Shown in pieces: positions 23,393-30,262 of a DNA stretch of 34,002 nucleotides. The translations under genes and the position numbers were made by a program. The notes under the pieces were generated by a model that had not been told where the DNA came from, made no database searches, and worked only from the letters and a program-made list of their open reading frames with translations. Source of the stretch: Holophagales bacterium UBA5704 (GTDB taxonomy: Bacteria; Acidobacteriota; Thermoanaerobaculia; Multivoradales; UBA5704); NCBI GenBank assembly GCA_002420005.1, contig DIHE01000110.1, positions 1 through 34,002 of the forward strand, read 5' to 3'. Within the stretch, counting starts at the first letter, position 1, and every line of letters starts with the position of its first letter.

Positions 23393-25507
23393 TCACTTCC
23401 GGGGCGCCCGGAACGTCCCGTTCGGCTGCACGAAGCTCGCCGCGACGATCTTGCCGTCCTTTTCCTCGAACCGCAGGCTGAAGCCGGGCAGGCCTTTCAG
23501 GCGCAGCTCATTGGCTCGATAGGCCAACAGGTCGTAGGTCGGCTGGCCCGGCACCGTCACCGTCAACCGGTTCCCCCCCTGCAGCTCGACGACGGCCACC
23601 ACACCCGGCAGCTCATACTGCCCTGCGAAGCGGCGGAGCTGCTCGGCGGTGAGCTCGACGGGCTTGCGGGTGAAGACGATCGGGTCGACCGACGGCTCGA
23701 GCGAGACGGACAGGCGCTCCACCTCCCCCTGGAGGTTGGTCTCGAAGTTGACCTTCGTCCCCTTTCCCTCGCCTTCGGTCAGATTCCAGACGTCGTAGTG
23801 CCAATGCTCCATCGGTGACTTCTGCAAGGCGTTGTAGGTCAAGCCGAGCCCCTTGCCCAGCACTTCGACCGTCAGATCACCGTAGGACGGATGGGCGTAC
23901 AAGCCGGCGTAGTCGGGCAGCGCATGCCCCGGTTTCGTGCCGGCTTTGCGTCCCTCGTCCTGCGCCTTCTCGGCCTCCTTGGCGGCCTTCTGCGCCTCGT
24001 CCCGCTTCGCTTTCATCAGCCCGCTCCAGTCCTTTTCCGGCAGGCCGAGAAGGCGGTCATGGATATGGGCGGCGAGCACGAGAGGTGCGACCGTGCCGTT
24101 CTTGTTGGTCAGGATGACCAGGCCGGCGTTTTCCTTGGGCAGCATCGTCACGAAGGCCGAGAAGCCGTCGATGTTGCCGCCATGGTGGACGACCAGATGG
24201 CCGCGGTAGGGCTGGACGAACCAGCCGAGGGCATACATCACCCAGGGCAGCTCCTCGTCCGCCAGAAGCGACACGATGCCCCCACCGTCGAGCACGATCA
24301 CCGGCCGGTGCAGCTCGTCCAGGGTGGCGCGGTTGAGCAGGGTCTTGCCCTCCCAGGTGCCGTCGCCGAGCTGGAACTGCACCCATTTCGCCATATCCAC
24401 CACATTGGAGTTGATCGACCCCGCCGGGCCGATGGCGTCGATCGGGCGGTAGGGCATCACCTCCAGGGCGCCGCCCTCCTCTTCGTCCTTCTCCTGGTAG
24501 CCGAGAGAGCGATTCTCCACCTTCTCCATCTCGGCGATCGAGAGATTCGAGGCGGTCATCCCGAGCGGCGTGAACAGCCGTTCGCGGATGAAATCCTCCC
24601 AGGTCTTGCCCGCGACCTTCTCCACCAGGTATCCGGCGGTCAGGAACATCAGGTTCTGGTATTGCCATTTGGTCCGGAAATCGGCCGACGGCTCCAGGTC
24701 GCCCAGCCGGGAGAACAGCTCGGCCCGGGTGGCGCTGGTGCCGTACCACATGAGGTCATGGCGCGGCAGCCCGGAGCGGTGGCTGGAGAGGTCGCGCGGG
24801 GTCATCCGCTCGGTGGCGAACGGATCGTGCAGCTTGAAGTCCGGCAGCCAGGTGCGCACCGGTTTGTCCCATTCGATCTTGCCTTCGTCGACCAGCATCC
24901 CGAGCGCCGCGGTGGTGAACGCCTTGCTCGACGAGCCGATGGCGAAGAGCGTCTCGGCGGTGACCGGCAGGTTCTTCTCCCGGTCGCGCACGCCGTACCC
25001 TTCGACCAGCACGACCTTGCCGTCGCGCACCACCGCCAGGGCGAGCCCCGGCACCTTCCAGGTCTCCAGGATCTTCGGCACGTACTCGGCGAGGTGGGCC
25101 TTCAGCTCCTCGTCCGTCGGCCCGGTGGTGGACGGCCGCTCGAGCTGGAAGGGGAACGTCTGACCGTTCTGCGTGAAGTCCCCGGCGAGCTTGGAGCCGT
25201 CCGCGGCGAGCGTGCCATGGAATGTCGGGTCGCCCGGAATCCCCCCGATCTTGAACGTGACGGAGGTGCCGTCCACCGCAAAGTCGGTGAGCGGCAGATC
25301 GCGGGCATTCTGGAGCGGGATGTCGATGTCGCCCTTCCACCCGCCACCCTCAACCGGCGCAAGGTCGATCTGGACGCTCAGCTCCGTCCCGGGAATCTGG
25401 ATGGCACCGGCCCAACGACCTTCGGGTCCGGCGGCGGCGGCAGGCATCACGGCGCCCGCGAGGAGCGCGACGAGCAACGACAGGCAGGCGAAGAAGCGCC
25501 TGGTCAT
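23393..25507 (-). CDS. Exported serine hydrolase of the beta-lactamase/PBP-like family
   Basis: This 704-residue protein has a signal peptide (FFACLSLLVALLAGAVMPAAAA), a small beta-rich N-domain (about 30-140), a class C beta-lactamase-like domain and a C-terminal beta domain of DUF3471 type (about 540-704). The active-site motifs are present: S-x-x-K in GSSSKAFTT (about 191-194), Y-x-N in QYQN (about 283) and HGG in VVHHGGNIDGF (about 442). Between the domains is an Ala/Lys/Glu-rich helix (KRDEAQKAAKEAEKAQDEGR). Relatives include D-aminopeptidases, esterases and peptidoglycan peptidases; a true beta-lactamase is unlikely at this size. AAGGAGG precedes the ATG, and a 29-bp repeat lies immediately beyond it in the leader. 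Confidence 0.9.
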   Translation of the reverse strand: MTRRFFACLSLLVALLAGAVMPAAAAGPEGRWAGAIQIPGTELSVQIDLAPVEGGGWKGDIDIPLQNARDLPLTDFAVDGTSVTFKIGGIPGDPTFHGTLAADGSKLAGDFTQNGQTFPFQLERPSTTGPTDEELKAHLAEYVPKILETWKVPGLALAVVRDGKVVLVEGYGVRDREKNLPVTAETLFAIGSSSKAFTTAALGMLVDEGKIEWDKPVRTWLPDFKLHDPFATERMTPRDLSSHRSGLPRHDLMWYGTSATRAELFSRLGDLEPSADFRTKWQYQNLMFLTAGYLVEKVAGKTWEDFIRERLFTPLGMTASNLSIAEMEKVENRSLGYQEKDEEEGGALEVMPYRPIDAIGPAGSINSNVVDMAKWVQFQLGDGTWEGKTLLNRATLDELHRPVIVLDGGGIVSLLADEELPWVMYALGWFVQPYRGHLVVHHGGNIDGFSAFVTMLPKENAGLVILTNKNGTVAPLVLAAHIHDRLLGLPEKDWSGLMKAKRDEAQKAAKEAEKAQDEGRKAGTKPGHALPDYAGLYAHPSYGDLTVEVLGKGLGLTYNALQKSPMEHWHYDVWNLTEGEGKGTKVNFETNLQGEVERLSVSLEPSVDPIVFTRKPVELTAEQLRRFAGQYELPGVVAVVELQGGNRLTVTVPGQPTYDLLAYRANELRLKGLPGFSLRFEEKDGKIVAASFVQPNGTFRAPRK

Positions 25508-25522
25508 GGGAAATCCTCCTTG

Positions 25523-25551
25523 GGATGTAGGGGCGCCCCTTGTGGGTGCCC
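25523..25551. repeat. 29-bp dispersed repeat, copy 1
   Basis: This 29-bp unit starts GGATGTAGGGGCGCC and ends GTGGGTGCCC; an identical unit is at 25978-26006. It can fold as GGGCGCCC / GGGTGCCC with a CTTGT loop and one G-T pair. It lies 2-3 bases from the Shine-Dalgarno of the serine hydrolase gene, so it forms that gene's immediate leader. Both copies are followed by similar but diverged GC-rich sequence ending near ATACG, suggesting elements of about 80-100 bp. Confidence 0.8.
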
Positions 25552-25615
25552 TGTCTTCGGCCGGCACGAGGGGCCTGCCTCCCCATACGACAAACGGCCG
25601 GTGAGGGTTGCCCGT

Positions 25616-25714
25616 TCAGCCCAGAAGAGCGAACGACTCGTCGGCCAAGTCCTGGACGGATGGAGGAAGCGCCTCGTAGAGGATCCAGAAGTCCGGCGTG
25701 GTGAAGTGCTTCAA
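25616..25714 (-). pseudogene. Truncated toxin remnant
   Basis: Starting at a TTG that overlaps the antitoxin's stop (TTGA), 32 codons read KHFTTPDFWILYEALPPSVQ then DLADESFALLG and stop. This matches the beginning of RelE/HigB-like toxins, which normally continue for about 60 more residues. After the stop the sequence runs into the diverged flank of the 29-bp repeat element (25523 onward). The reading position and overlap fit a toxin placed after its antitoxin; the loss of two thirds of the domain should make it inactive. Confidence 0.6.
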
Positions 25715-25911
25715 AGCTCGGAGTGCTTCCCGGCGGCATAGGACGCGAGGGCCTTCTTGGCCAGACCATCCAACCGGCCGGCCTGCGCATCCTGCTCGAT
25801 CTGGCGATCCCAGAGCTCGGCGTCAGACTCCAGCATCCGCGCCATCAGCTCGGCCAGTTCCCGAGGTGTCAGCTGGCGGATCTCCTGCTCCAGGCGCTCG
25901 ACTTTGCTCAC
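25711..25911 (-). CDS. Antitoxin-like small protein
   Basis: This 66-residue acidic/helical protein starts with an N-terminal helix (SKVERLEQEIRQLTPRELAE) and a middle WDRQIEQDAQAGRLDGLAKKAL segment, the pattern of toxin-neutralising C-termini in RelB/ParD-like antitoxins. The GTG start at 25911 has a strong AAGGAGAGG just upstream, and a longer upstream reading would cross the 29-bp repeat and is rejected. The cognate toxin gene overlaps its stop but is truncated, so this is probably an orphan antitoxin. Confidence 0.72.
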   Translation of the reverse strand: MSKVERLEQEIRQLTPRELAELMARMLESDAELWDRQIEQDAQAGRLDGLAKKALASYAAGKHSEL

Positions 25912-25977
25912 CCGGTCCTCTCCTTGCCTCTCCGGATGAAGTCTAGCATTCCCCAGGGACCGACGCGCCAGATGCCC

Positions 25978-26006
25978 GGATGTAGGGGCGCCCCTTGTGG
26001 GTGCCC
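25978..26006. repeat. 29-bp dispersed repeat, copy 2
   Basis: Identical over 29 bases to 25523-25551 and in the same orientation, 455 bases away. The two copies bracket the antitoxin and the toxin remnant. The following 26007-26060 is a degenerate match to the flank of copy 1 (ends in GATACGG). Confidence 0.8.
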
Positions 26007-26117
26007 CGGGACGAACCCGAGGGACGGCTGTCGGCCGATACGGCGGCGGGTACGCGGAGGTTTCTGCCGCCCCTGTCCCTGGTATGATAGCCATCGCTCA
26101 CCGACTTGGACTCCACG

Positions 26118-26372
26118 ATGCCAAAGAAATCCGTTGGAACGCCCCTGCGCGACCGCTTCTCTGCCGGCGAGGAGGGGGACCGCGAGCTCGACCAGGTCAT
26201 CGCGGTTCTCTACAGCCCGCACCTGAGGAGCCTTGGGCAGAGCGGCCAGATTTCTCGCCGGGGGCCTGACCTATGGGCGGGCGGCCGGTCGCTCTGTTCA
26301 ACCACCGCTCCCCCGCGGCCCTCGACGCACTTCTTCAACAGCCGGATCTCGCGAAAGGGCTTCAAACTCTGA
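26118..26372 (+). pseudogene. Decayed or uncertain ORF beside the TIR gene
   Basis: From ATG 26118 the frame reads MPKKSVGTPLRDRFSAGEEG and on through DQVIAVLYSPHLRSLG, which looks protein-like, then degrades into Ser/Arg/Pro-rich sequence. Good-looking sequence continues in another frame from about 26273 (RPVALFNHRSPAALDALLQQ). A frameshifted remnant of one gene is the simplest reading. I do not recognise the family. Its 3' end overlaps the end of the convergent TIR gene. Confidence 0.3.
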
Positions 26373-27447
26373 TCAGGGTGGAACCCTTATCGGACCCTGA
26401 ACCTGCTGCCAATGAGCCTATCCGCGGCACGGCGGAGTTAGGTATTGAAAACCCCGCCTTTATCAATCTCTCTCTGAGATTACCTTGCCATGCCGTATCC
26501 GCCATGGACTCAAATACTACCCCGCCCAAGTCTGAGGGGCGCTCAAAATTGGGGAAGACCTCGGTCGGATCCTCGTAGACAACGAAGACATTCTCCCAGC
26601 CCAAGCGACCATAAAAGAAGCCCAGTTCAAGTACGACGTTTTGGCGCGCGCGGAACTGAAGGGCCCGGCCGCCAACACCCTTTGCATCATACTGTCTCCG
26701 CGAGGCACCGTAATCGTCCGAACTGAGAAGCACAACGGCAAAGCGTGCCCTAGACGCAACGGCCATAAACTTCTGGAAAAGTGACTGTGCCGATTCGCCC
26801 CGACGCGCCAAAATGACGGGCTCCACCTCGATAGAGGTGAGAAAGCGTTCCAACTCCGCGAGAGCTTTGTCGCTGTGACCGTGAACAACGAATACCGACG
26901 TCGGTGCTCCGGCATTTTCTACCAGGCCAGTAGGTGACCTCAATTCTCTTGCAAGGTCAGCCGCAATTGCCGGTGCCTCCGTTTTCGCCACAACGGGCAG
27001 CGGCTTCCTGGTCGATTTCAGATGCCTCTCGACTGCATCGGCGACATTTGCGGCCGCTGCCATAATCCATTCGCCGGTTGGCCGGCCTGAGAGGTCGATC
27101 CCTTGCCGCTCAATCAGCTCAGGGGGCGCCCCTTCTAGGTTTTTGTGCAGAAACACGGGTATAACAAGTCTGGTCTGGGTCGTAGTTGCCACCTGAAGTT
27201 CGCGGCGAACCCATTCGGACTGGAGTGAGCGCGGTGAGACAAAGAAGAGACCGCCAACGGAGGACTCGAGCGCGGCAGTAATCGCCGCATTCCAACTCTC
27301 GCCTGGTTGGAGGTTAGACACATCCATCCAGACTTGTATTGGGAGGGCGCGAAACTCTAGTTCCTTTCGGACTGCTTCGACGAGGGGAAGCACTCGGTCG
27401 TGATCGCCCCTCGCGTAGGAAATGAAGAGATATTGCTGTTTCGGCAT
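26362..27447 (-). CDS. TIR + TIR-like (PF10137-type) two-domain protein, probable defence NADase
   Basis: This 361-residue protein has two related domains. Residues 1 to about 145 are a bacterial TIR (YLFISYARGDHDRVLPLVEA, VWMDVSNLQPGESW, FFVSPRSLQSEWVRREL) with Glu83 where catalytic glutamates of TIR NADases lie. Residues about 184-335 match the predicted nucleotide-binding TIR-like family (SVFVVHGHSDKALAELERFL, FAVVLLSSDDYG, ARQNVVLELGFFYGRLG, with Glu274 in LELG). In studied systems TIR effectors degrade NAD+ when phage infection is sensed, and the second family occurs as effectors of cyclic-nucleotide (CBASS-type) systems. No cyclase or sensor gene is next to it, so it may act alone. Lower GC than its surroundings, isolated orientation and flanking gene fragments suggest transfer. 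Confidence 0.85.
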   Translation of the reverse strand: MPKQQYLFISYARGDHDRVLPLVEAVRKELEFRALPIQVWMDVSNLQPGESWNAAITAALESSVGGLFFVSPRSLQSEWVRRELQVATTTQTRLVIPVFLHKNLEGAPPELIERQGIDLSGRPTGEWIMAAAANVADAVERHLKSTRKPLPVVAKTEAPAIAADLARELRSPTGLVENAGAPTSVFVVHGHSDKALAELERFLTSIEVEPVILARRGESAQSLFQKFMAVASRARFAVVLLSSDDYGASRRQYDAKGVGGRALQFRARQNVVLELGFFYGRLGWENVFVVYEDPTEVFPNFERPSDLGGVVFESMADTAWQGNLRERLIKAGFSIPNSAVPRIGSLAAGSGSDKGSTLIRV

Positions 27448-27480
27448 CCGATGACTTCCCGGCTTCCGCCAAACAACTAA

Positions 27481-27498
27481 CCTAGCTTACCTAGCTTC
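27481..27498. repeat. Tandem 9-bp repeat upstream of the TIR gene
   Basis: CCTAGCTTA is followed directly by CCTAGCTTC (8 of 9 identical), about 35 bases before the TIR start codon. It may be an operator or a small duplication. The stretch 27448-27671 between the TIR gene and the subtilase fragment otherwise holds no gene I can support. Confidence 0.5.
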
Positions 27499-27580
27499 GA
27501 CACCCGAGTCACCCCGACGCCAGCCTGCCCTGTCTCCCCTTCGGGAGTAGTAGAGCCGACCGTGGCGCCCCCAGACCTAG

Positions 27581-27598
27581 AGCGGCATTAGCGGCATT
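27581..27598. repeat. Perfect tandem 9-bp duplication AGCGGCATT x2
   Basis: AGCGGCATT occurs twice in direct tandem (27581-27589 and 27590-27598), just before the T-rich CATTTTTTCAG at 27613-27623. Nine-base duplications can be target-site footprints, but no mobile element is visible between the copies. Confidence 0.5.
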
Positions 27599-27671
27599 TA
27601 GCCTTCAACTTACATTTTTTCAGCGTCCATGTCAATCATGTCGGCCAACGAGGCCAAAGAGCTCCGGGGAG

Positions 27672-27887
27672 GTGCCTGCGCTTTTCCTTGGCACCTGTAC
27701 TGGGCGGCTCCTGAGCGCCACGGACATCCGGAAGAAGGAAACCGGGGCACGCCGGGCGTTCCTGATTTCCGACCTGATCACGGGGGCGGTCGAGGACCTG
27801 GGCGAAGCCGGCCAGGACCATCGCTATGGCTTCGGCCGGCTGAACGTGCTCCGGGCGATTGACTTTGCCCGCGAGAGGGGCTATTAG
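27672..27887 (+). pseudogene. C-terminal fragment of a subtilase (S8 peptidase)
   Basis: The 71 codons from GTG 27672 contain FLISDLITGAVEDLG followed by GQDHRYGFGRLNVLRAIDFA, the usual end of subtilisin-family catalytic domains (final helix, DLG.xGxD..YGxGR.n). Everything that carries the Asp, His and Ser of the triad is missing, so this is a remnant of a much longer gene. The break lies near 27660, where the sequence changes toward the lower-GC TIR island. The next gene, 15 bases downstream, looks like a separate subtilase propeptide. Confidence 0.65.
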
Positions 27888-27902
27888 AAGAGGGGGAAGC
27901 GT

Positions 27903-28280
27903 ATGTTGACCCCAGGCACCACAGAATTCGAGAAGATCCGCGACCCCGAGCTCGCGGACTGGCTCCTCCAGGAGAGCGGAGAGGTCCGTGAGGTCCTGGT
28001 GGACGCGGACCTGCCGCGTCGCACGGTGACGTTGGATGGCACCGGCGGGGGCCGCCCGCGCGCGACGGGCCTTCACGATGCCGCCGGGAGCGGTGGCCGC
28101 CAGGAGATCCTGCGCCGGCTCCGCGCCCTCCTCGAACCGTTCCTCGACACTCCGCCGGTCGTCCTCGAAGCCGCCGGGGCGGTGGCCGTCCGTGCCACGG
28201 GCCGGCAGGTGCGCGGCTTCGTCGATCATCCTCTCGTCAAAGCCGTCCGCCCCAACCGCCGGCTACGGCACGCCGGCTGA
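27903..28280 (+). CDS. Stand-alone subtilase-propeptide (inhibitor I9)-like protein
   Basis: This 125-residue protein has no signal peptide. A beta strand (EVREVLVDADLP, 27-38) is followed by a flexible Gly-rich stretch (46-66), a helix (EILRRLRALLEPFL), a strand (VVLEAAGAVAVRATG) and an ending GFVDHPLVKAVRPNRRLR. The HP-x-V-x-x-V-x-PN close is what I9 propeptides of subtilisins look like just before the mature protease. Here it is encoded after, not before, a subtilase fragment, as its own gene with a GA/G-rich ribosome site. Free I9-type proteins act as inhibitors or folding helpers of subtilases; that role is inferred. Its partner may be the broken gene upstream. Confidence 0.6.
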   Translation: MLTPGTTEFEKIRDPELADWLLQESGEVREVLVDADLPRRTVTLDGTGGGRPRATGLHDAAGSGGRQEILRRLRALLEPFLDTPPVVLEAAGAVAVRATGRQVRGFVDHPLVKAVRPNRRLRHAG

Positions 28281-28387
28281 GCCACCGCGGGTCCGGCAGG
28301 ACTACACCGCACTCGTTTGTGCAATGGCAGCCGAGGGGGCTTTCGCATCCTCGGCAACGGACCTTGGGCCTCCGGCTCCCTTCAACC

Positions 28388-28895
28388 TGCGACAAGCTGG
28401 GCGCGACTTGTCGCAGAATCACCTGATCTGTCAACGGTTCTCCTGATTCGTTGATGATGAGCGCTTGACTTGTCGCAGAATGGGCTCAGCTTGTCGCGAA
28501 AAGCCATCGACTTGCGACAAGCAGGGAGCGCTGGCTCGGCGAATCGGTGCTTCTTGTCGCAGATCATCGCGTGTTGTGGCGCGAAGGCCGGCGGGTTGGC
28601 GCAGAATGGCCGCGACTCGTTCCAGTGGGACTTGACATGTCGCATCCTGGCTCCTCGATGTCGCGACAGTGGCGACTCTTCTTGGCAGTTGTCGCTTCTT
28701 TGTCGCAACCAGCAGCGAGGCGCCGGACGGAAGGGGCTCTTCGTTCAACGGTCGAGGGGAGCTTGTCGCACGTCACCGGCGATGGTGGGCGATTTCGGGG
28801 TGACGGCCATAGAAGGAGGGCAGGTTGTCGCACATCATGCCCAACCTGTAGCATCTTGCCTCCGCCCGCCGAGCCGACGGGGCTTGCTTGTCGCA
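28388..28895. repeat. 21-bp-phased array of CTTGTCGCA cores
   Basis: The intergenic stretch between two convergent genes (28281-28919) is filled by copies of CTTGTCGCA or close variants. Direct copies start at 28407, 28469, 28490 (last base G), 28553, 28657 (GATGTCGCG), 28699 (T for C), 28762, 28824 (G for C) and 28887; weaker ones at 28573, 28595, 28636 and 28688; inverted copies (TGCGACAAG) at 28388 and 28513. Steps between good copies are 62, 21, 63, 104, 42, 63, 62 and 63, that is multiples of 21 with slips of a single base; 28688 sits 11 bases from its neighbour, half of the period. The filler differs between copies, though AACCAGC follows the core at 28699 and 28887. No gene is supportable here. 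Confidence 0.88.
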
Positions 28896-28919
28896 ACCAG
28901 CCGGTGCGAGGAGCTCCTC

Positions 28920-30194
28920 TCAACACGGCAGCTTCGCGTCCTCCGCCTCGTCGCGGCGGATCGGATCGAAGGGAAGCTGGCCGGGGGCTTCGATGAAGTG
29001 GACGACGTCGATGGGATCGCAATGCGCCAAGCGATGGTAGAGGCGCAGCGCGGCCTCGGCCTCGGCGAGCCAGAGGGCGCAGCGCTCTCCGGTTGGGGCG
29101 GGACTCTCTCCCGCCGAGGCCGGGGTCAGGAACGAGCTGTGATTGCACACCTTGCGCGCCCAGCAGCGGGGACAGGGATCGTCCTTCCCTTCCCGCGCCT
29201 CGGGAGGGAGGCCTTCGAGGCCCGGATAGGGCTCGGAGCCGGCGGCCCAGGCGAAGGCGGAGCTCGCCGCCCTCCCGCCCGGTTCCGTCCCCATCAAGCG
29301 CCGCACGATGCGGGTGACCGGCTGGTAGTCGATCGGCGAACGCCGCGCCTCCAGCTCGGACGCCATCTCGTTGCAGACCAGCCGGAGGTCGTTGCGATAC
29401 TCGCGTAGAGACCCTCCTGGAAGGCGATCCGCATCGAGGTGACACAGGCGCAGGCGCTTCGCCCAGTCCCACAGATCCAGCAGCCGGGCACCACCGGGCA
29501 ACTCGCAGCTCACGGTGACCCGCTCCCGCAAGGGAGCCAGGAGGAGCACGGATGCAGCGGACGTCTCCCAGCGGCGCAGCTCGGCCGCCCCGCCGCGCGC
29601 CGGGAACGGCGCACACCGGACCTTCACCCGCAGGGGGATGCCGGCGAGGCAGGTGGAGAGGACCGGCTCGACCTGCCGCACGTCCAGGGCGAGCTGGAAA
29701 CCGATCTGCTGATGCGCCACCGCCAACCGCCCCGCCTCCACCAGAAGCTGCCGCACCACCTCGACGTCCGGCACCCCCTCCGGCCACGAAAAGCACAGCT
29801 CGACGCGCGACGCGCCCAGACTCTGCTTGAACACCGGCTCGATCGCTCCGGCGATCTCGCTCTCGGTGCGTGGTCCCAGCTCGGCGAACACCTGATCGTC
29901 CACCCGGTGGACCGCCCCCAGATTCCAGCGGCCGGCCTGGAAGCCCGCCGACTCACCGCCGTTTGCCCCCGGCGGGTTTTCCGCCGTGAGCAGATCCTCC
30001 TGGACCAGCCAGCTCAGCAGACCGTCGTCCAGGTCACCTGCCTCCAACGCCGGTGCCACGTAGAAGCGCAGCTCCTCTGGAACCTCCAGAACGGCGGCCC
30101 TCTCCAGGTCATAGATGAGGCCGCACGAGCCGTCTCCCTCCACCAGGGGGTACATCTCGCGCCAGCGGAGGGCACCGGGCATGGGAATCGTCAT
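28920..30194 (-). CDS. SPASM-domain protein lacking the radical SAM cluster
   Basis: This 424-residue protein looks like a peptide-maturase relative that has lost its core site. The N-terminus (GLIYDLERAAVLEVPEEL, then DDGLLSWLVQEDLLT) resembles the leader-binding start of PqqE-like enzymes. The middle (SRVELCFSWPEGVPDVEVV and later alpha/beta repeats) follows a radical SAM barrel, but no C-x3-C-x2-C triad exists anywhere. The C-terminus has a SPASM-type cysteine set, C341-x2-C344-x5-C350 and C372 (CPRCWARKVC). It could be a binding partner of an active maturase or a dead homologue. No short precursor-peptide gene was recognised nearby. AGGAGGAAG precedes the ATG. The phased array starts right after its stop codon. 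Confidence 0.65.
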   Translation of the reverse strand: MTIPMPGALRWREMYPLVEGDGSCGLIYDLERAAVLEVPEELRFYVAPALEAGDLDDGLLSWLVQEDLLTAENPPGANGGESAGFQAGRWNLGAVHRVDDQVFAELGPRTESEIAGAIEPVFKQSLGASRVELCFSWPEGVPDVEVVRQLLVEAGRLAVAHQQIGFQLALDVRQVEPVLSTCLAGIPLRVKVRCAPFPARGGAAELRRWETSAASVLLLAPLRERVTVSCELPGGARLLDLWDWAKRLRLCHLDADRLPGGSLREYRNDLRLVCNEMASELEARRSPIDYQPVTRIVRRLMGTEPGGRAASSAFAWAAGSEPYPGLEGLPPEAREGKDDPCPRCWARKVCNHSSFLTPASAGESPAPTGERCALWLAEAEAALRLYHRLAHCDPIDVVHFIEAPGQLPFDPIRRDEAEDAKLPC

Positions 30195-30262
30195 CGGGCT
30201 TCCTCCTTCCTCCAGAGAGTTGCCGCCGACGGGCTACCGGAGACAACGCGCGTGCCTGCGCT

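Noticed and set aside
23393..25507. Antibiotic-resistance beta-lactamase
   Set aside because: The SxxK/YxN/HGG motifs are shared by many peptidases and esterases. The 704-residue length with extra beta domains does not fit a dedicated beta-lactamase.
28388..28895. Replication origin with DnaA boxes
   Set aside because: TTGTCGCA is not a DnaA-box consensus (TTATCCACA), there is no AT-rich unwinding region, and no dnaA, dnaN or gidA neighbours are present.
28470..29408. Open frame of 312 codons on the plus strand across the second array
   Set aside because: Most of it is antisense to the SPASM-domain gene, which has a strong ribosome site and a coherent cysteine pattern. The remainder only reads through repeat units.
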